Positions 7,760-15,969 of a stretch of 33,383 bases of DNA are shown in pieces. The position numbers and the translations under genes are program-made. This DNA comes from Methylococcaceae bacterium. GTDB lineage: Bacteria > Pseudomonadota > Gammaproteobacteria > Methylococcales > Methylomonadaceae. The notes under the pieces were generated by a model. It had not been told where the DNA came from. It searched no databases and saw only the letters and a list, made by a program, of their open reading frames with translations. The stretch spans positions 1 to 33,383 of the forward strand of contig JAIFMS010000087.1 in assembly GCA_020048335.1 (NCBI GenBank), written 5' to 3'. Positions within the stretch are counted from its first letter, which is position 1, and the number at the start of each line of letters is the position of its first letter.

Positions 7760-8965
7760 ATGATTGATCCCAAAGAGATTATAGAAAAATTCACGGTCGA
7801 AGAGTTGTGCCAAACAGCGGACAGTTATTTTAAAGCCATTCCTGACCCTACCCCTTTGATGACAAAGCCTTTTAATACCTTTATTGAAACGCCGACCATG
7901 TTGCAAAATATGGGCTTGCTATTGTCGGGGTTACACTTGGCAAAAACGATGACAGTTTTAGAATTTGCGGCAGGAACGTGTTGGTTCTCGCGCTATTTGA
8001 ATCAAGCCCAATGTATTACCATCAGTTGCGATGTTTCCGAAACAGCCTTAGAAATTGGCAAACGTTTATTTAAAGAGCATCCCACTATTGGAGAATTGGT
8101 AGCCGAACCGCGATTTTTGCATTTTGATGGACATAAAATTGATTTGCCCGATGAATCAGTGGATAGAATTTTGTGCCATGACGGGCTGCATCATGTGCCT
8201 AATCAAGAAACCATTTTGGCAGAATTTGCTCGCGTTCTAAAAAAAGGCGGCATTGCAGGTTTTTGTGAGCCAGGCGAAAATCATTCTAAATCGCCCGCAT
8301 CTCAATATGAAATGAAGCATTACAATGTATTAGAAAATGATATTTTTATTGCTGACATTTTTAATTTAGCACAGCAGCATGGCTTTACCGATATTAAATT
8401 AAAGCTGCTAAGTGATATGGAAGTCTCATTAACACAACATCAATTGTTAATAGGTAGAAATAAAAATCCAGACATACTGCCACATAAAGTTGAATTGGAA
8501 AAGGGCATTATTCATCATATTGCCGCCGTAATGACCGACAAAACAATTTTCTTTCTATATAAAGGTGAATTCATTCCTGATAGTCGCAGTCATGTTGGAT
8601 TAAATTATCATCTCTTAACGCCTGAAATTGTATTATCGACCAAAGTCAATGCGCAATTATCAATTCCATTGGAGATTACCAATATTGGTACAACACGATG
8701 GTTAAATGAAAATATCCACGATATTGGCGTGGTAAAAATAGGTTCTCATCTTTATGATGAGGCGGGAAATTTAATCGAGTTTGAATTTTCCAGAGACCGA
8801 ATTAACCAAGCCATTGCACCTGGCGAAGCCTTTGCACAAGTAATAGAAGTTAAGTTTGTGCAAACAGGCGTCTTTAAATTAGCGATTGATTTAGTTTCTG
8901 AGACAGTGACGTGGTTTGAATTGGGCGGGGCAAAACCGCTTTTACTCACCATTCAAGTTGAGTAA
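7760..8965 (+). CDS. SAM-dependent methyltransferase with C-terminal beta-sandwich domain
   Basis: Residues about 35-175 form a class I (Methyltransf_11-type) domain. Motif I is VLEFAAGTCWFSRYL (about 66-80), with an acidic DVSETAL after strand 2 and HDGLHHV then FARVLKKGGIAGF further on. Residues about 285-400 are a separate all-beta segment (SIPLEITNIGTTRWL..., VIEVKFVQTGVFKLAIDLV) resembling carbohydrate-binding or Ig-like modules found on polysaccharide-associated proteins. The substrate is unknown; a sugar or surface glycan is plausible from the appended domain only. An AGGAG ribosome site precedes the ATG and a strong terminator follows, so it appears to be a single-gene unit. Confidence 0.82.
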   Translation: MIDPKEIIEKFTVEELCQTADSYFKAIPDPTPLMTKPFNTFIETPTMLQNMGLLLSGLHLAKTMTVLEFAAGTCWFSRYLNQAQCITISCDVSETALEIGKRLFKEHPTIGELVAEPRFLHFDGHKIDLPDESVDRILCHDGLHHVPNQETILAEFARVLKKGGIAGFCEPGENHSKSPASQYEMKHYNVLENDIFIADIFNLAQQHGFTDIKLKLLSDMEVSLTQHQLLIGRNKNPDILPHKVELEKGIIHHIAAVMTDKTIFFLYKGEFIPDSRSHVGLNYHLLTPEIVLSTKVNAQLSIPLEITNIGTTRWLNENIHDIGVVKIGSHLYDEAGNLIEFEFSRDRINQAIAPGEAFAQVIEVKFVQTGVFKLAIDLVSETVTWFELGGAKPLLLTIQVE

Positions 8966-9007
8966 GTAAAAAGCACTTGTCTCAAAAAGTCACTCCAACC
9001 GTTACTT

Positions 9008-9041
9008 GCCCTTCTTTATAAAAGAAGGGCGTTGCTTTTTT
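9008..9041. terminator. Terminator between convergent methyltransferase and WGR genes
   Basis: GCCCTTCTTT-ATA-AAAGAAGGGC is a perfect 10-bp stem; after five bases (GTTGC) there is a run of seven T. Located between the stops of two converging genes. Confidence 0.75.
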
Positions 9042-9073
9042 TAAACCAAAAGCGCTGGCATGAAATTAAGGAT

Positions 9074-10537
9074 TTACGAGATGTTCAACTTTTTGATTTC
9101 GCCTAATATCCGATAAAACGAACCACTACCCGATTCTTGCACGGCATCCACAAGATATTTCGCCCCTTCTACTCGTAAATTTTGTGGGAACTGCACATTC
9201 CAATCCGCATGATACCCTGCTGAAAGCACCCGTACCCGTAATTTTGACCCTTCTTTCACACAGTGCAAGACCACGCCCTGTTGAGTATCATGCGCCTCTT
9301 CTAAAAAGTGAGCATTCACTAACGCCACCGCAGGCGGTGCTTTAATGCTGCGGGCTTGCGGAAATGCCCCTTCTTTGGCTTGTGCAAGCGCGGCAGAACT
9401 GGCATCAATACAGGCCATTACGCCATCGGTGGTGACAATATACAACCGCTCATTCAAATATTGCATGGAATAAGCCGAACCACAGCCTGTGGCTAATTTC
9501 CACAACCGTTCACCGTTTTGGTGAAAACAATAAATGGATGAATAATTGTCGCCTGCAAAAATATATTCACCATTTTTAGAAGTCGCACAGGAAAAAACAG
9601 CCGCATCGCACGGATAAGTGGCTATCAGTTGCCCTTGCTTGGTGATGGCATGAATCTTTTTTGCTGCGGTACTAACGTATAACAGCTCTTTTTCTTGCCA
9701 GCCAAACAGCACTTCTCCCACCGTTTTACAGTGCCAAACCGCCGTACCTGTCAAGGGTTTTGCTGCCAGCATGGAGTTCAAGGTACTGCGAAACGAGTTG
9801 TGATAAGCCGTGACACCTTTGCTGTGACCGTGATAGGCAAATTGTTCATCACAGCGAATCATCCAACCCGAATCCCCTGAACTTTGATAAGTTGAAATCT
9901 CCTCGCCTTCGTAGTCATTGATGAAAACACTGCCTTCGCTGTCAGAAATCCCCAAAATCCCATCACAAATATCAATCCAATAAATATCGACTTCTTTTTC
10001 AATATCGTAAGCCACGCGCGGCACTTTCGCCATTAAATCATACACTTTGCCATCATCACAGCCGACATATAACCAGCGTCCGTCAGAAACAATCGCTTTA
10101 ACCCCGTTATTGAAGCGAAATTGTTGTTTTACTTGGGCTTCTTGACTTAATTGATAAACGTTGCCGTCTTCATTGCCAATCCAACATCCTTGCTCATCGA
10201 CAAAAATGCCATAGGCGCGACTGCCAGATTTAAACTGCCACAATACGGGGGCATTTTTCGCACTCGATTGATTGCTGACAATCACACGACGATTCACAGG
10301 ACGCGCCGCGCGTTCACCTTTAACGGCTTCAGCGTAACCTTTTTTACGCTTTTCATTGAGTTTTTTTGTTGCTTCGGCGAGGGCTTTTTCAGGGGTGGGA
10401 AAGGTTTTTGTTGAGCTTTGTCCTTGTTGACCAATTCGCCCATAACGAATGCGCATTTCACAATCATTGACAGTCACTTCGTAAAATTTGTGTGACACAC
10501 CGTTATCTTCGGAGAGTTCTAAGTAAGTCGTTTGCAT
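9074..10537 (-). CDS. WGR-domain protein with PQQ/WD-like beta-propeller
   Basis: Residues 1-80 are a WGR domain, a module known from PARPs and from bacterial proteins that bind nucleic acid: YLELSEDNGVSHKFYEV, then MRIRYGRIGQQGQS, then a Lys/Glu-rich helix. The eponymous W is Y here. Residues about 95-385 repeat a beta-strand unit (GSRAYGIFVDEQGCWIGNEDGNVYQL, DGRWLYVGCDDGKVYDL, NGEYIFAGDNYSSIYCF and similar), as in PQQ- or quinoprotein-type propellers. The final 100 residues carry no motif I know. No signal peptide, so it is cytosolic. Function unknown. It is not in an operon; the nearest neighbour in the same direction is the pilus ATPase gene, 80 bases upstream. Confidence 0.8.
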   Translation of the reverse strand: MQTTYLELSEDNGVSHKFYEVTVNDCEMRIRYGRIGQQGQSSTKTFPTPEKALAEATKKLNEKRKKGYAEAVKGERAARPVNRRVIVSNQSSAKNAPVLWQFKSGSRAYGIFVDEQGCWIGNEDGNVYQLSQEAQVKQQFRFNNGVKAIVSDGRWLYVGCDDGKVYDLMAKVPRVAYDIEKEVDIYWIDICDGILGISDSEGSVFINDYEGEEISTYQSSGDSGWMIRCDEQFAYHGHSKGVTAYHNSFRSTLNSMLAAKPLTGTAVWHCKTVGEVLFGWQEKELLYVSTAAKKIHAITKQGQLIATYPCDAAVFSCATSKNGEYIFAGDNYSSIYCFHQNGERLWKLATGCGSAYSMQYLNERLYIVTTDGVMACIDASSAALAQAKEGAFPQARSIKAPPAVALVNAHFLEEAHDTQQGVVLHCVKEGSKLRVRVLSAGYHADWNVQFPQNLRVEGAKYLVDAVQESGSGSFYRILGEIKKLNIS

Positions 10538-10617
10538 GATTAGATTACAATGAATACAGGTTAAAGAAGTTGATTAGGGCTGAATTATTTCAAAGCAAGT
10601 TCGTACGCTAACAGGAT

Positions 10618-12087
10618 TTAGCCAAAGTTAATTTTAGCTTCCATATCATTGCGCGAGTCGGCATTTTTCAATGCTTCTTCCATGGCAATTTTGCCTTCTT
10701 TGTACAAATCATACAGGGCAGAATCAAAGATTTTCATCCCCTTACTACCACTGGTAGTCATCGCATCTTTCACTTCACTTAACTCCCCTTTCAAAATTAA
10801 ATTGGCAATGTGCGGAGTGTTAATCATAATCTCAATCGCGGCACAGCGTTTGCCACGCACGTCGGGGATAAGTCGTTGAGAAACAACGGCATTTAAACTG
10901 CCAGCAATATCACTAAACAATTGTTTGTGCCGCGCTTGTGGAAACATATTCACAATCCGTTCTAAGGCTTGATTGGCGTTATTGGCGTGCATGGTTGAAA
11001 TACACAAATGCCCAGTATTGGCAAGCTCAAGTGCCGCTTCCATCGTTTCTTCATCGCGGATTTCCCCAATTAAAATCACATCGGGGGCTTCCCGCAAGCT
11101 GGCTTTTAAGGCTTTGGCATAAGAAGCGGTATCCACGCCCACTTCCCGTTGATTGACAATCGACATTAAATTCGGATGCGAAAATTCAACAGGGTCTTCA
11201 ATGGTTAAAATATGCCCGGGTGAATTGGCATTGCGATGATTAATCATTGCCGCTAACGTAGTTGATTTTCCTGAGCCTGTGCCGCCGACCATCAGCAACA
11301 AGCCGCGTTTTTCCATAATTAATTCCAGCAAAATTTCAGGCAAACCCATGTCTTGCGCATTTGGAATCACCGAAGGAATTAAACGCATCACCAATCCCAC
11401 GGTTTTGCGCTGATAAAACGCATTGGCACGAAACCGCGCACTGCCATCGGGCATGGCAATGGCAAAGTCTAAATCTTTGGTGGCTTCAAATTCTTCTTGT
11501 TGGGTTTTATCCATAATGCCCCGCACGGCGGAGGCGGTTAATTCAGGGGTTAAGATAAATTTATCTAATTCAATCGCCCGACCTGATAGTTTGGTTTTAA
11601 TGGTTGAGCCTGCGGTAATAAATAAATCCGAAGATTGAATTTCTACCATTTTTGCCAAATACGGAATTAAATCTAAATCCCCAGTGGGCGCAGCCCCTAA
11701 CACCTGAATATTGGAAGTATCAATTTCACCTTTGGGTTTTTCAGCCGGTTTTTCAACTTTTACGTCGGCAACTGGCGTAGCCGTAATCGCAGCAGGTTTG
11801 AAAACAACCGCCACGCCTGCCTCTTCTAGGGTAATCGTGACGCTAAAGGTGATTTTTTCAGCGGTGAGATAATCAAAACTCACGGTTTTTTGCTGAATCA
11901 ACGCCTTTTTATTGGTTTCATCCAATAAACTAAATGCAATCTCCTTGGTTGATTTAGAGTCCAAGATGGCTTTACCGAGGGGTTTTTCTTGCCCTGCAAT
12001 ACAAACCAGTGGCGGCGAGCCGATTTTTAAAATCAGGCTTTGGGCATTTTTTTCAGTAACTAATTTTAAATACGGGGTTAAATCCAT
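10618..12087 (-). CDS. PilT/PilU-family pilus retraction ATPase with duplicated N-terminal domain
   Basis: A 489-aa secretion ATPase. The catalytic core has Walker A GGTGSGKST (about 268-276), the Asp box ILTIEDPVEF, Walker B VILIGEIRD (about 337-345) and the His box STMHANNANQ (about 364-373). Typical PilT/PilU proteins are 340-390 aa. Here residues about 3-98 repeat the PAS-like N-terminal domain found at about 137-238: DLTPYLKLVTEKNAQSLILK matches DLIPYLAKMVEIQSSDLFIT. The copies are separated by a Pro/Lys/Ala linker (about 99-135). It is 33 bases downstream of pilU and cotranscribed. Probably an accessory hexameric ATPase powering type IV pilus retraction at the inner membrane. Its exact role against PilT is unknown. 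Confidence 0.85.
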   Translation of the reverse strand: MDLTPYLKLVTEKNAQSLILKIGSPPLVCIAGQEKPLGKAILDSKSTKEIAFSLLDETNKKALIQQKTVSFDYLTAEKITFSVTITLEEAGVAVVFKPAAITATPVADVKVEKPAEKPKGEIDTSNIQVLGAAPTGDLDLIPYLAKMVEIQSSDLFITAGSTIKTKLSGRAIELDKFILTPELTASAVRGIMDKTQQEEFEATKDLDFAIAMPDGSARFRANAFYQRKTVGLVMRLIPSVIPNAQDMGLPEILLELIMEKRGLLLMVGGTGSGKSTTLAAMINHRNANSPGHILTIEDPVEFSHPNLMSIVNQREVGVDTASYAKALKASLREAPDVILIGEIRDEETMEAALELANTGHLCISTMHANNANQALERIVNMFPQARHKQLFSDIAGSLNAVVSQRLIPDVRGKRCAAIEIMINTPHIANLILKGELSEVKDAMTTSGSKGMKIFDSALYDLYKEGKIAMEEALKNADSRNDMEAKINFG

Positions 12088-12120
12088 GATAATTGAGTAA
12101 ACCTTTTAAACAGAGAATTT

Positions 12121-13260
12121 CTAATGACCTTCTTCATCGTCTTTACTATGCAGAGACAATGAGTTGTTACTCATATCGCCGCCTGCGGCAAGTTTAATTC
12201 GCAAGCGCAATTCGTTAGCCGAATCTGCATTTGCCATTGCCTCATCAAAGGAAATTTTGCCTGCGTTATATAAATCATACAACGCTTGGTCAAAGGTTTG
12301 CATCCCTAATTCTTTGGATTTTGCCATCACAGGTTTAATACCGATTTGGTCGTTTTTGGCAATCATTTCAGAAATTAAAGGGCTGTTTAATAAAATTTCA
12401 ATCGCTGCACAACGCCCCCCATCAACGGTTTTAACCAATCGCTGTGACACAATCGCACGCAAATTGATAGATAAATCGCCCATCAGCTTTTGTTGGGTTT
12501 CGGTAGAAAAAAAGCTTAACACCCGATCAATGGCTTGGTTGGCATTATTGGCGTGTAAAGTTGCCATCGCCAAATGACCAGTTTGCGCAAACTCCATCCC
12601 AAAGCCCATAATTTCAGCATCACGAATTTCACCCAATAGAATCACATCAGGGGCTTGGCGCAAGGTGTTGTGCAAAGCGTTTTCCCAACTTTTTGAATCC
12701 ACCCCAATTTCACGCTGCATCATCACGCAATTTTTATGGGGATGTACATATTCAATCGGGTCTTCAAGGGTAATAATATGTCCGTAGCTAGAAGAATTGC
12801 GATGGTCAATTAACGCTGCCATCGTAGTTGATTTTCCTGAGCCTGTTCCACCGACCATAATAATCAAGCCATTTTTTGCCATGATGACCTCTTTTAAAAT
12901 CTGTGGCAGCCCTAATTTATCAAAGTTAGGCACTTCGGCGGTAATCACCCGCATCACCAGCCCTTGACAATTTTGCTGCACAAACGCATTGCAGCGAAAC
13001 CGCCCAATCCCTGCTGGAGCAATCGCAAAATTACATTCTTGGGTTTCTTCAAAGGCTTTTAGCTGCTTGTCATTCATAATGCACTGAGTAAGTGCCTTAG
13101 AATCCTCGCTTGATAAAGGCTGTTTCGTAATCGGGGTCATTTTGCCTTTGACTTTCATCGCAGGCGGAAAACCTGCGGTAATAAATAAATCCGACCCCCC
13201 TGTTTGCAGCATATGTTTTAGCAATTTAATCATAAACGGCATTGCTTCACTTCTTTCCAT
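12121..13260 (-). CDS. pilU: Type IV pilus retraction ATPase PilU
   Basis: A 379-aa ATPase close to PilU of Pseudomonas, matching SDLFITAG.PP.MKV, ECNFAI then GIGRFR, ITLEDPIEYVHPH, LRQAPDVILLGEIRD, TLHANNANQAIDR and the PilU-type C-terminus GMQTFDQALYDLYNAGKI then ADSANELRL.IKL. Walker A is GGTGSGKST (about 137-145). PilU assists PilT in depolymerising the type IVa pilus for twitching and DNA uptake. The start at 13260 has AAGGA seven bases upstream. A promoter with the ACGGTATAAT element lies 74 bases upstream. It is followed by the larger PilT/PilU paralogue; a classical pilT is not in this window. Confidence 0.9.
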   Translation of the reverse strand: MERSEAMPFMIKLLKHMLQTGGSDLFITAGFPPAMKVKGKMTPITKQPLSSEDSKALTQCIMNDKQLKAFEETQECNFAIAPAGIGRFRCNAFVQQNCQGLVMRVITAEVPNFDKLGLPQILKEVIMAKNGLIIMVGGTGSGKSTTMAALIDHRNSSSYGHIITLEDPIEYVHPHKNCVMMQREIGVDSKSWENALHNTLRQAPDVILLGEIRDAEIMGFGMEFAQTGHLAMATLHANNANQAIDRVLSFFSTETQQKLMGDLSINLRAIVSQRLVKTVDGGRCAAIEILLNSPLISEMIAKNDQIGIKPVMAKSKELGMQTFDQALYDLYNAGKISFDEAMANADSANELRLRIKLAAGGDMSNNSLSLHSKDDEEGH

Positions 13261-13333
13261 TTTTATTCCTTACTAACGAACAATTAGCGATTGTACGGCA
13301 ACTTAATTTGAAAAATCTTTACTGTGAGTGGTG

Positions 13334-13361
13334 ATTATACCGTATGTTAGAAGCAGGGCAA
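13334..13361 (-). promoter_or_regulatory. Promoter of the pilU operon
   Basis: On minus: TTGCCC, a 16-base spacer, then TATAAT within ACGGTATAAT. It lies between the msbA stop and pilU, giving the two pilus ATPase genes their own promoter. Confidence 0.6.
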
Positions 13362-13380
13362 GTATGGATAAATGGGCAAT

Positions 13381-15126
13381 TTATTCTTCAAACTGCACAC
13401 TGTATAACCGTGAGTACGCGCCATTTTGAGCCAACAAGGTTTGATGCGTTCCACGTTCTACAATTTGCCCTTTTTCAATCACTAAAATTAAATCCGCCTC
13501 TTCAATGGTTGATAAGCGATGCGCAATAATAATTGAAGTGCGTCCTACAACAACTTCCTTTAAAGCTTTTTGAATTTGCCGTTCCGATTCAGTATCTAAG
13601 GCTGAGGTTGCCTCATCTAAAATTAACAGCGGTGCATCTTTTAATAAAGCCCGCGCAATGGCAAGACGCTGTTTTTGTCCACCTGACAGTTTCACCCCAT
13701 TTTCACCGATTTCAGTGGCTAAACCTTGCGGTAATGCTTCAATAAAGCCTATGGCGTGGGCTTTCTCAGCGGCTTGATGAATCGCCTCCAGTGGAGCATT
13801 GGCTAATCCACCATAGGCAATATTATTGGCAACGCTGTCATTAAACAACGTCACTTGTTGCGTCACTAAACCAATTTGAGCGCGTAAATTGCTGAGTTGA
13901 TAGTCTGAAATTTCTACCCCATCCAATAAAATCCGCCCTTCGCTGTGTTCATAAAAGCGCAAAATTAAATTCGTCACGGTGCTTTTGCCGCCGCCTGATG
14001 CGCCCACTAAGGCAACGGTTTGCCCGGCTTTTGCAGTGAAGCTGACATTTTTTAAGGCATAGTCTTCGCTGTTGGGATAAGCAAACGACACATTATCAAA
14101 TTCCAAAACCCCTGTGGCGCGGCTAATTTGATAATTGCCACTGTCAACCTCATCCATTTCATCTAAAATTTCAAATAAACTTTGCGCGGCGGTAATGCCT
14201 TTCTGCACATTGCTATTGGCATCGCTTAATTGCCGAATTGGTTTAGGCAATAAAAAAGCAGCCGTTAAATAGCCCACAAACCCGCCCGGACTTACTTTGT
14301 CCATAAAAAATAAAGTTAAATACATCAAACCTGCCAGTGCGATACCAATTAATAATTGCAATAATGGATTATGAATCGCGGTGGTTGTAGCAAGTTTTAA
14401 ATTTTGCTGGCTATTATTGAAACTACTGGTAAAAAAACGGCTTTTTTCATAATCCTTTCCACCATAACTGCGCACTACTCGATGTCCTGTGACCAACTCA
14501 GAGGTGATATGCGACATATCCCCGACAGAATTTTGAATTAACCGGCTGAGTTTTCGCAAACGTTTACTCACATAACTGACCATCACGGCAATCACAGGAG
14601 CAATGGCTAAAAAAACCAATGACAACCGCCAATCGCTGTAAAATAGATAAATTAATAGCCCCAACGCGGTTAAGCCTTCGCGCACAAACGTGCGAATGGC
14701 ATCGGTGGTGGCTTCAGTGACTTCGCGTACGTTGTAAGTAATGACCGACATCATTTGTCCGCTATTGTGACTGTCAAAGTAAGCGGTGGGCAATTGCGCA
14801 TATTTATTAAACACATCACAGCGTAAAGTATGGACAACGCCTGTGGAGACTTTGGCTAAGAAAAATCCCCCTAAAAAAGTACCAACCCCACGAGTAAAAA
14901 TCAGTCCTATAAAAAACAACGGCAGTAAAATCATTTTTTCACGATTTTGTGCTTGTAAAATATCAATAATATTTTTAATCAGCGTGGCAAATAGCGGCTC
15001 GGTTGCCGCATACAATAAATAACCGACGGTGCTGATTGCAAAAGACCCCCAAAAAGGGGTGACATAATGAAAAAGTCGTTTATAGGTTGCAAAAGGCGTG
15101 TTTTTTTCAGGTATTGATTCTGCCAT
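13381..15126 (-). CDS. msbA: Lipid A export ABC transporter MsbA
   Basis: A 581-aa half-transporter that flips lipid A-core across the inner membrane as a homodimer. Six membrane helices occupy about residues 20-310, and the nucleotide-binding domain follows: Walker A GASGGGKST, Q-loop at VTQQVTLF, signature LSGGQKQRLAIARAL, Walker B LLILDEATSALD and the switch histidine in IIAHRLSTI. Length and order match MsbA. ABC multidrug exporters share this plan, but the sequence and the LPS genes in the window favour MsbA. The ATG at 15126 lacks a strong ribosome site. No lpxK or kdsB follows it, unlike E. coli; the next gene on the same strand is pilU, which has its own promoter. Confidence 0.9.
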   Translation of the reverse strand: MAESIPEKNTPFATYKRLFHYVTPFWGSFAISTVGYLLYAATEPLFATLIKNIIDILQAQNREKMILLPLFFIGLIFTRGVGTFLGGFFLAKVSTGVVHTLRCDVFNKYAQLPTAYFDSHNSGQMMSVITYNVREVTEATTDAIRTFVREGLTALGLLIYLFYSDWRLSLVFLAIAPVIAVMVSYVSKRLRKLSRLIQNSVGDMSHITSELVTGHRVVRSYGGKDYEKSRFFTSSFNNSQQNLKLATTTAIHNPLLQLLIGIALAGLMYLTLFFMDKVSPGGFVGYLTAAFLLPKPIRQLSDANSNVQKGITAAQSLFEILDEMDEVDSGNYQISRATGVLEFDNVSFAYPNSEDYALKNVSFTAKAGQTVALVGASGGGKSTVTNLILRFYEHSEGRILLDGVEISDYQLSNLRAQIGLVTQQVTLFNDSVANNIAYGGLANAPLEAIHQAAEKAHAIGFIEALPQGLATEIGENGVKLSGGQKQRLAIARALLKDAPLLILDEATSALDTESERQIQKALKEVVVGRTSIIIAHRLSTIEEADLILVIEKGQIVERGTHQTLLAQNGAYSRLYSVQFEE

Positions 15127-15205
15127 TGGAAAATAAATTTACTTGATAAACTGTTAAGATGGTGACAGTGTAAACAAAAACAATCGCAAATTCTTAGGTT
15201 GTAAG

Positions 15206-15841
15206 ATGAATCCTGAAAAATGTCATGCTTTATTTAATTGTTTAGCGACCACAATTGTTAATCCAACGACAGAATTGATTTATCATTCGTCTTTTGAGTT
15301 ATTAATTGCGGTCGTTTTATCCGCACAAGCGACCGATAAAAGTGTCAATAAAGCCACCGCGCCTTTATTTAAGCGAGCCAATACGCCGCAGGCTATCTTG
15401 GATTTAGGGGAGGAGGGTTTAAAAAGTTACATCAAAACCATTGGCTTATATAACAGTAAAGCGGCAAATATCATAAAACTCTGTCAGCGATTGTTGAGCC
15501 ATCACGCAGGAGATGTGCCGCAAACACGGGTGGAATTGGAAGCTTTGGCAGGGGTTGGGCGAAAAACGGCAAATGTAATGTTAAACACGGCGTTTGGACA
15601 ACCCACCATTGCTGTGGATACCCATATTTTCAGAGTTGCCAATCGCACGGGGATAGCGGTTGGAAAAAATGTATTCGAGGTGGAAAAGGCATTGCTGATA
15701 CACGTTCCTGCGTGTCACTTGCAGAATGCACACCATTTACTGATTCTACATGGGCGTTATACTTGTGTTGCAAGAAAACCCCGTTGTGAGGCTTGTGTTA
15801 TCCAAAGCTGGTGTGAGTTTACTGAAAAAACTGTTACTTAA
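15206..15841 (+). CDS. nth: Endonuclease III
   Basis: A 211-aa base-excision-repair DNA glycosylase/AP lyase for oxidised pyrimidines. The helix-hairpin-helix is LEALAGVGRKTANVML, containing the catalytic lysine. The catalytic aspartate is in AVDTHIFRVANR. The 4Fe-4S cluster ligands follow the exact C-x6-C-x2-C-x5-C pattern at the C-terminus (CVARKPRC, EAC, VIQSWC). Length equals the family norm. It is divergent from msbA across about 80 bases. In many gammaproteobacteria nth follows rnf genes; no rnf is seen here. Confidence 0.96.
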   Translation: MNPEKCHALFNCLATTIVNPTTELIYHSSFELLIAVVLSAQATDKSVNKATAPLFKRANTPQAILDLGEEGLKSYIKTIGLYNSKAANIIKLCQRLLSHHAGDVPQTRVELEALAGVGRKTANVMLNTAFGQPTIAVDTHIFRVANRTGIAVGKNVFEVEKALLIHVPACHLQNAHHLLILHGRYTCVARKPRCEACVIQSWCEFTEKTVT

Positions 15842-15939
15842 GGTTGCAGTTCCCACTAAAACATTGTAAAACAAATACTTTAAATCTTCTTGCCCACCTT
15901 TTAGGAGTGGAATGGGCTGAGTGGATTTTTAAACACACT

Positions 15940-15945
15940 TATAAT
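15940..15945 (+). promoter_or_regulatory. -10 element upstream of the RiPP precursor gene
   Basis: TATAAT 25 bases before the precursor ATG. A CTGAGT at 15917 could be a poor -35 (17-base spacer). Bufferin genes in other bacteria are known to be stress-sigma controlled; no clear ECF-type pair is visible here. Confidence 0.4.
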
Positions 15946-15969
15946 TTTACGCTAATCATTTAGGAAACC

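Noticed and set aside
12164-12577. 137-aa plus-strand ORF inside pilU
   Set aside because: Shadow of the conserved ATPase frame.
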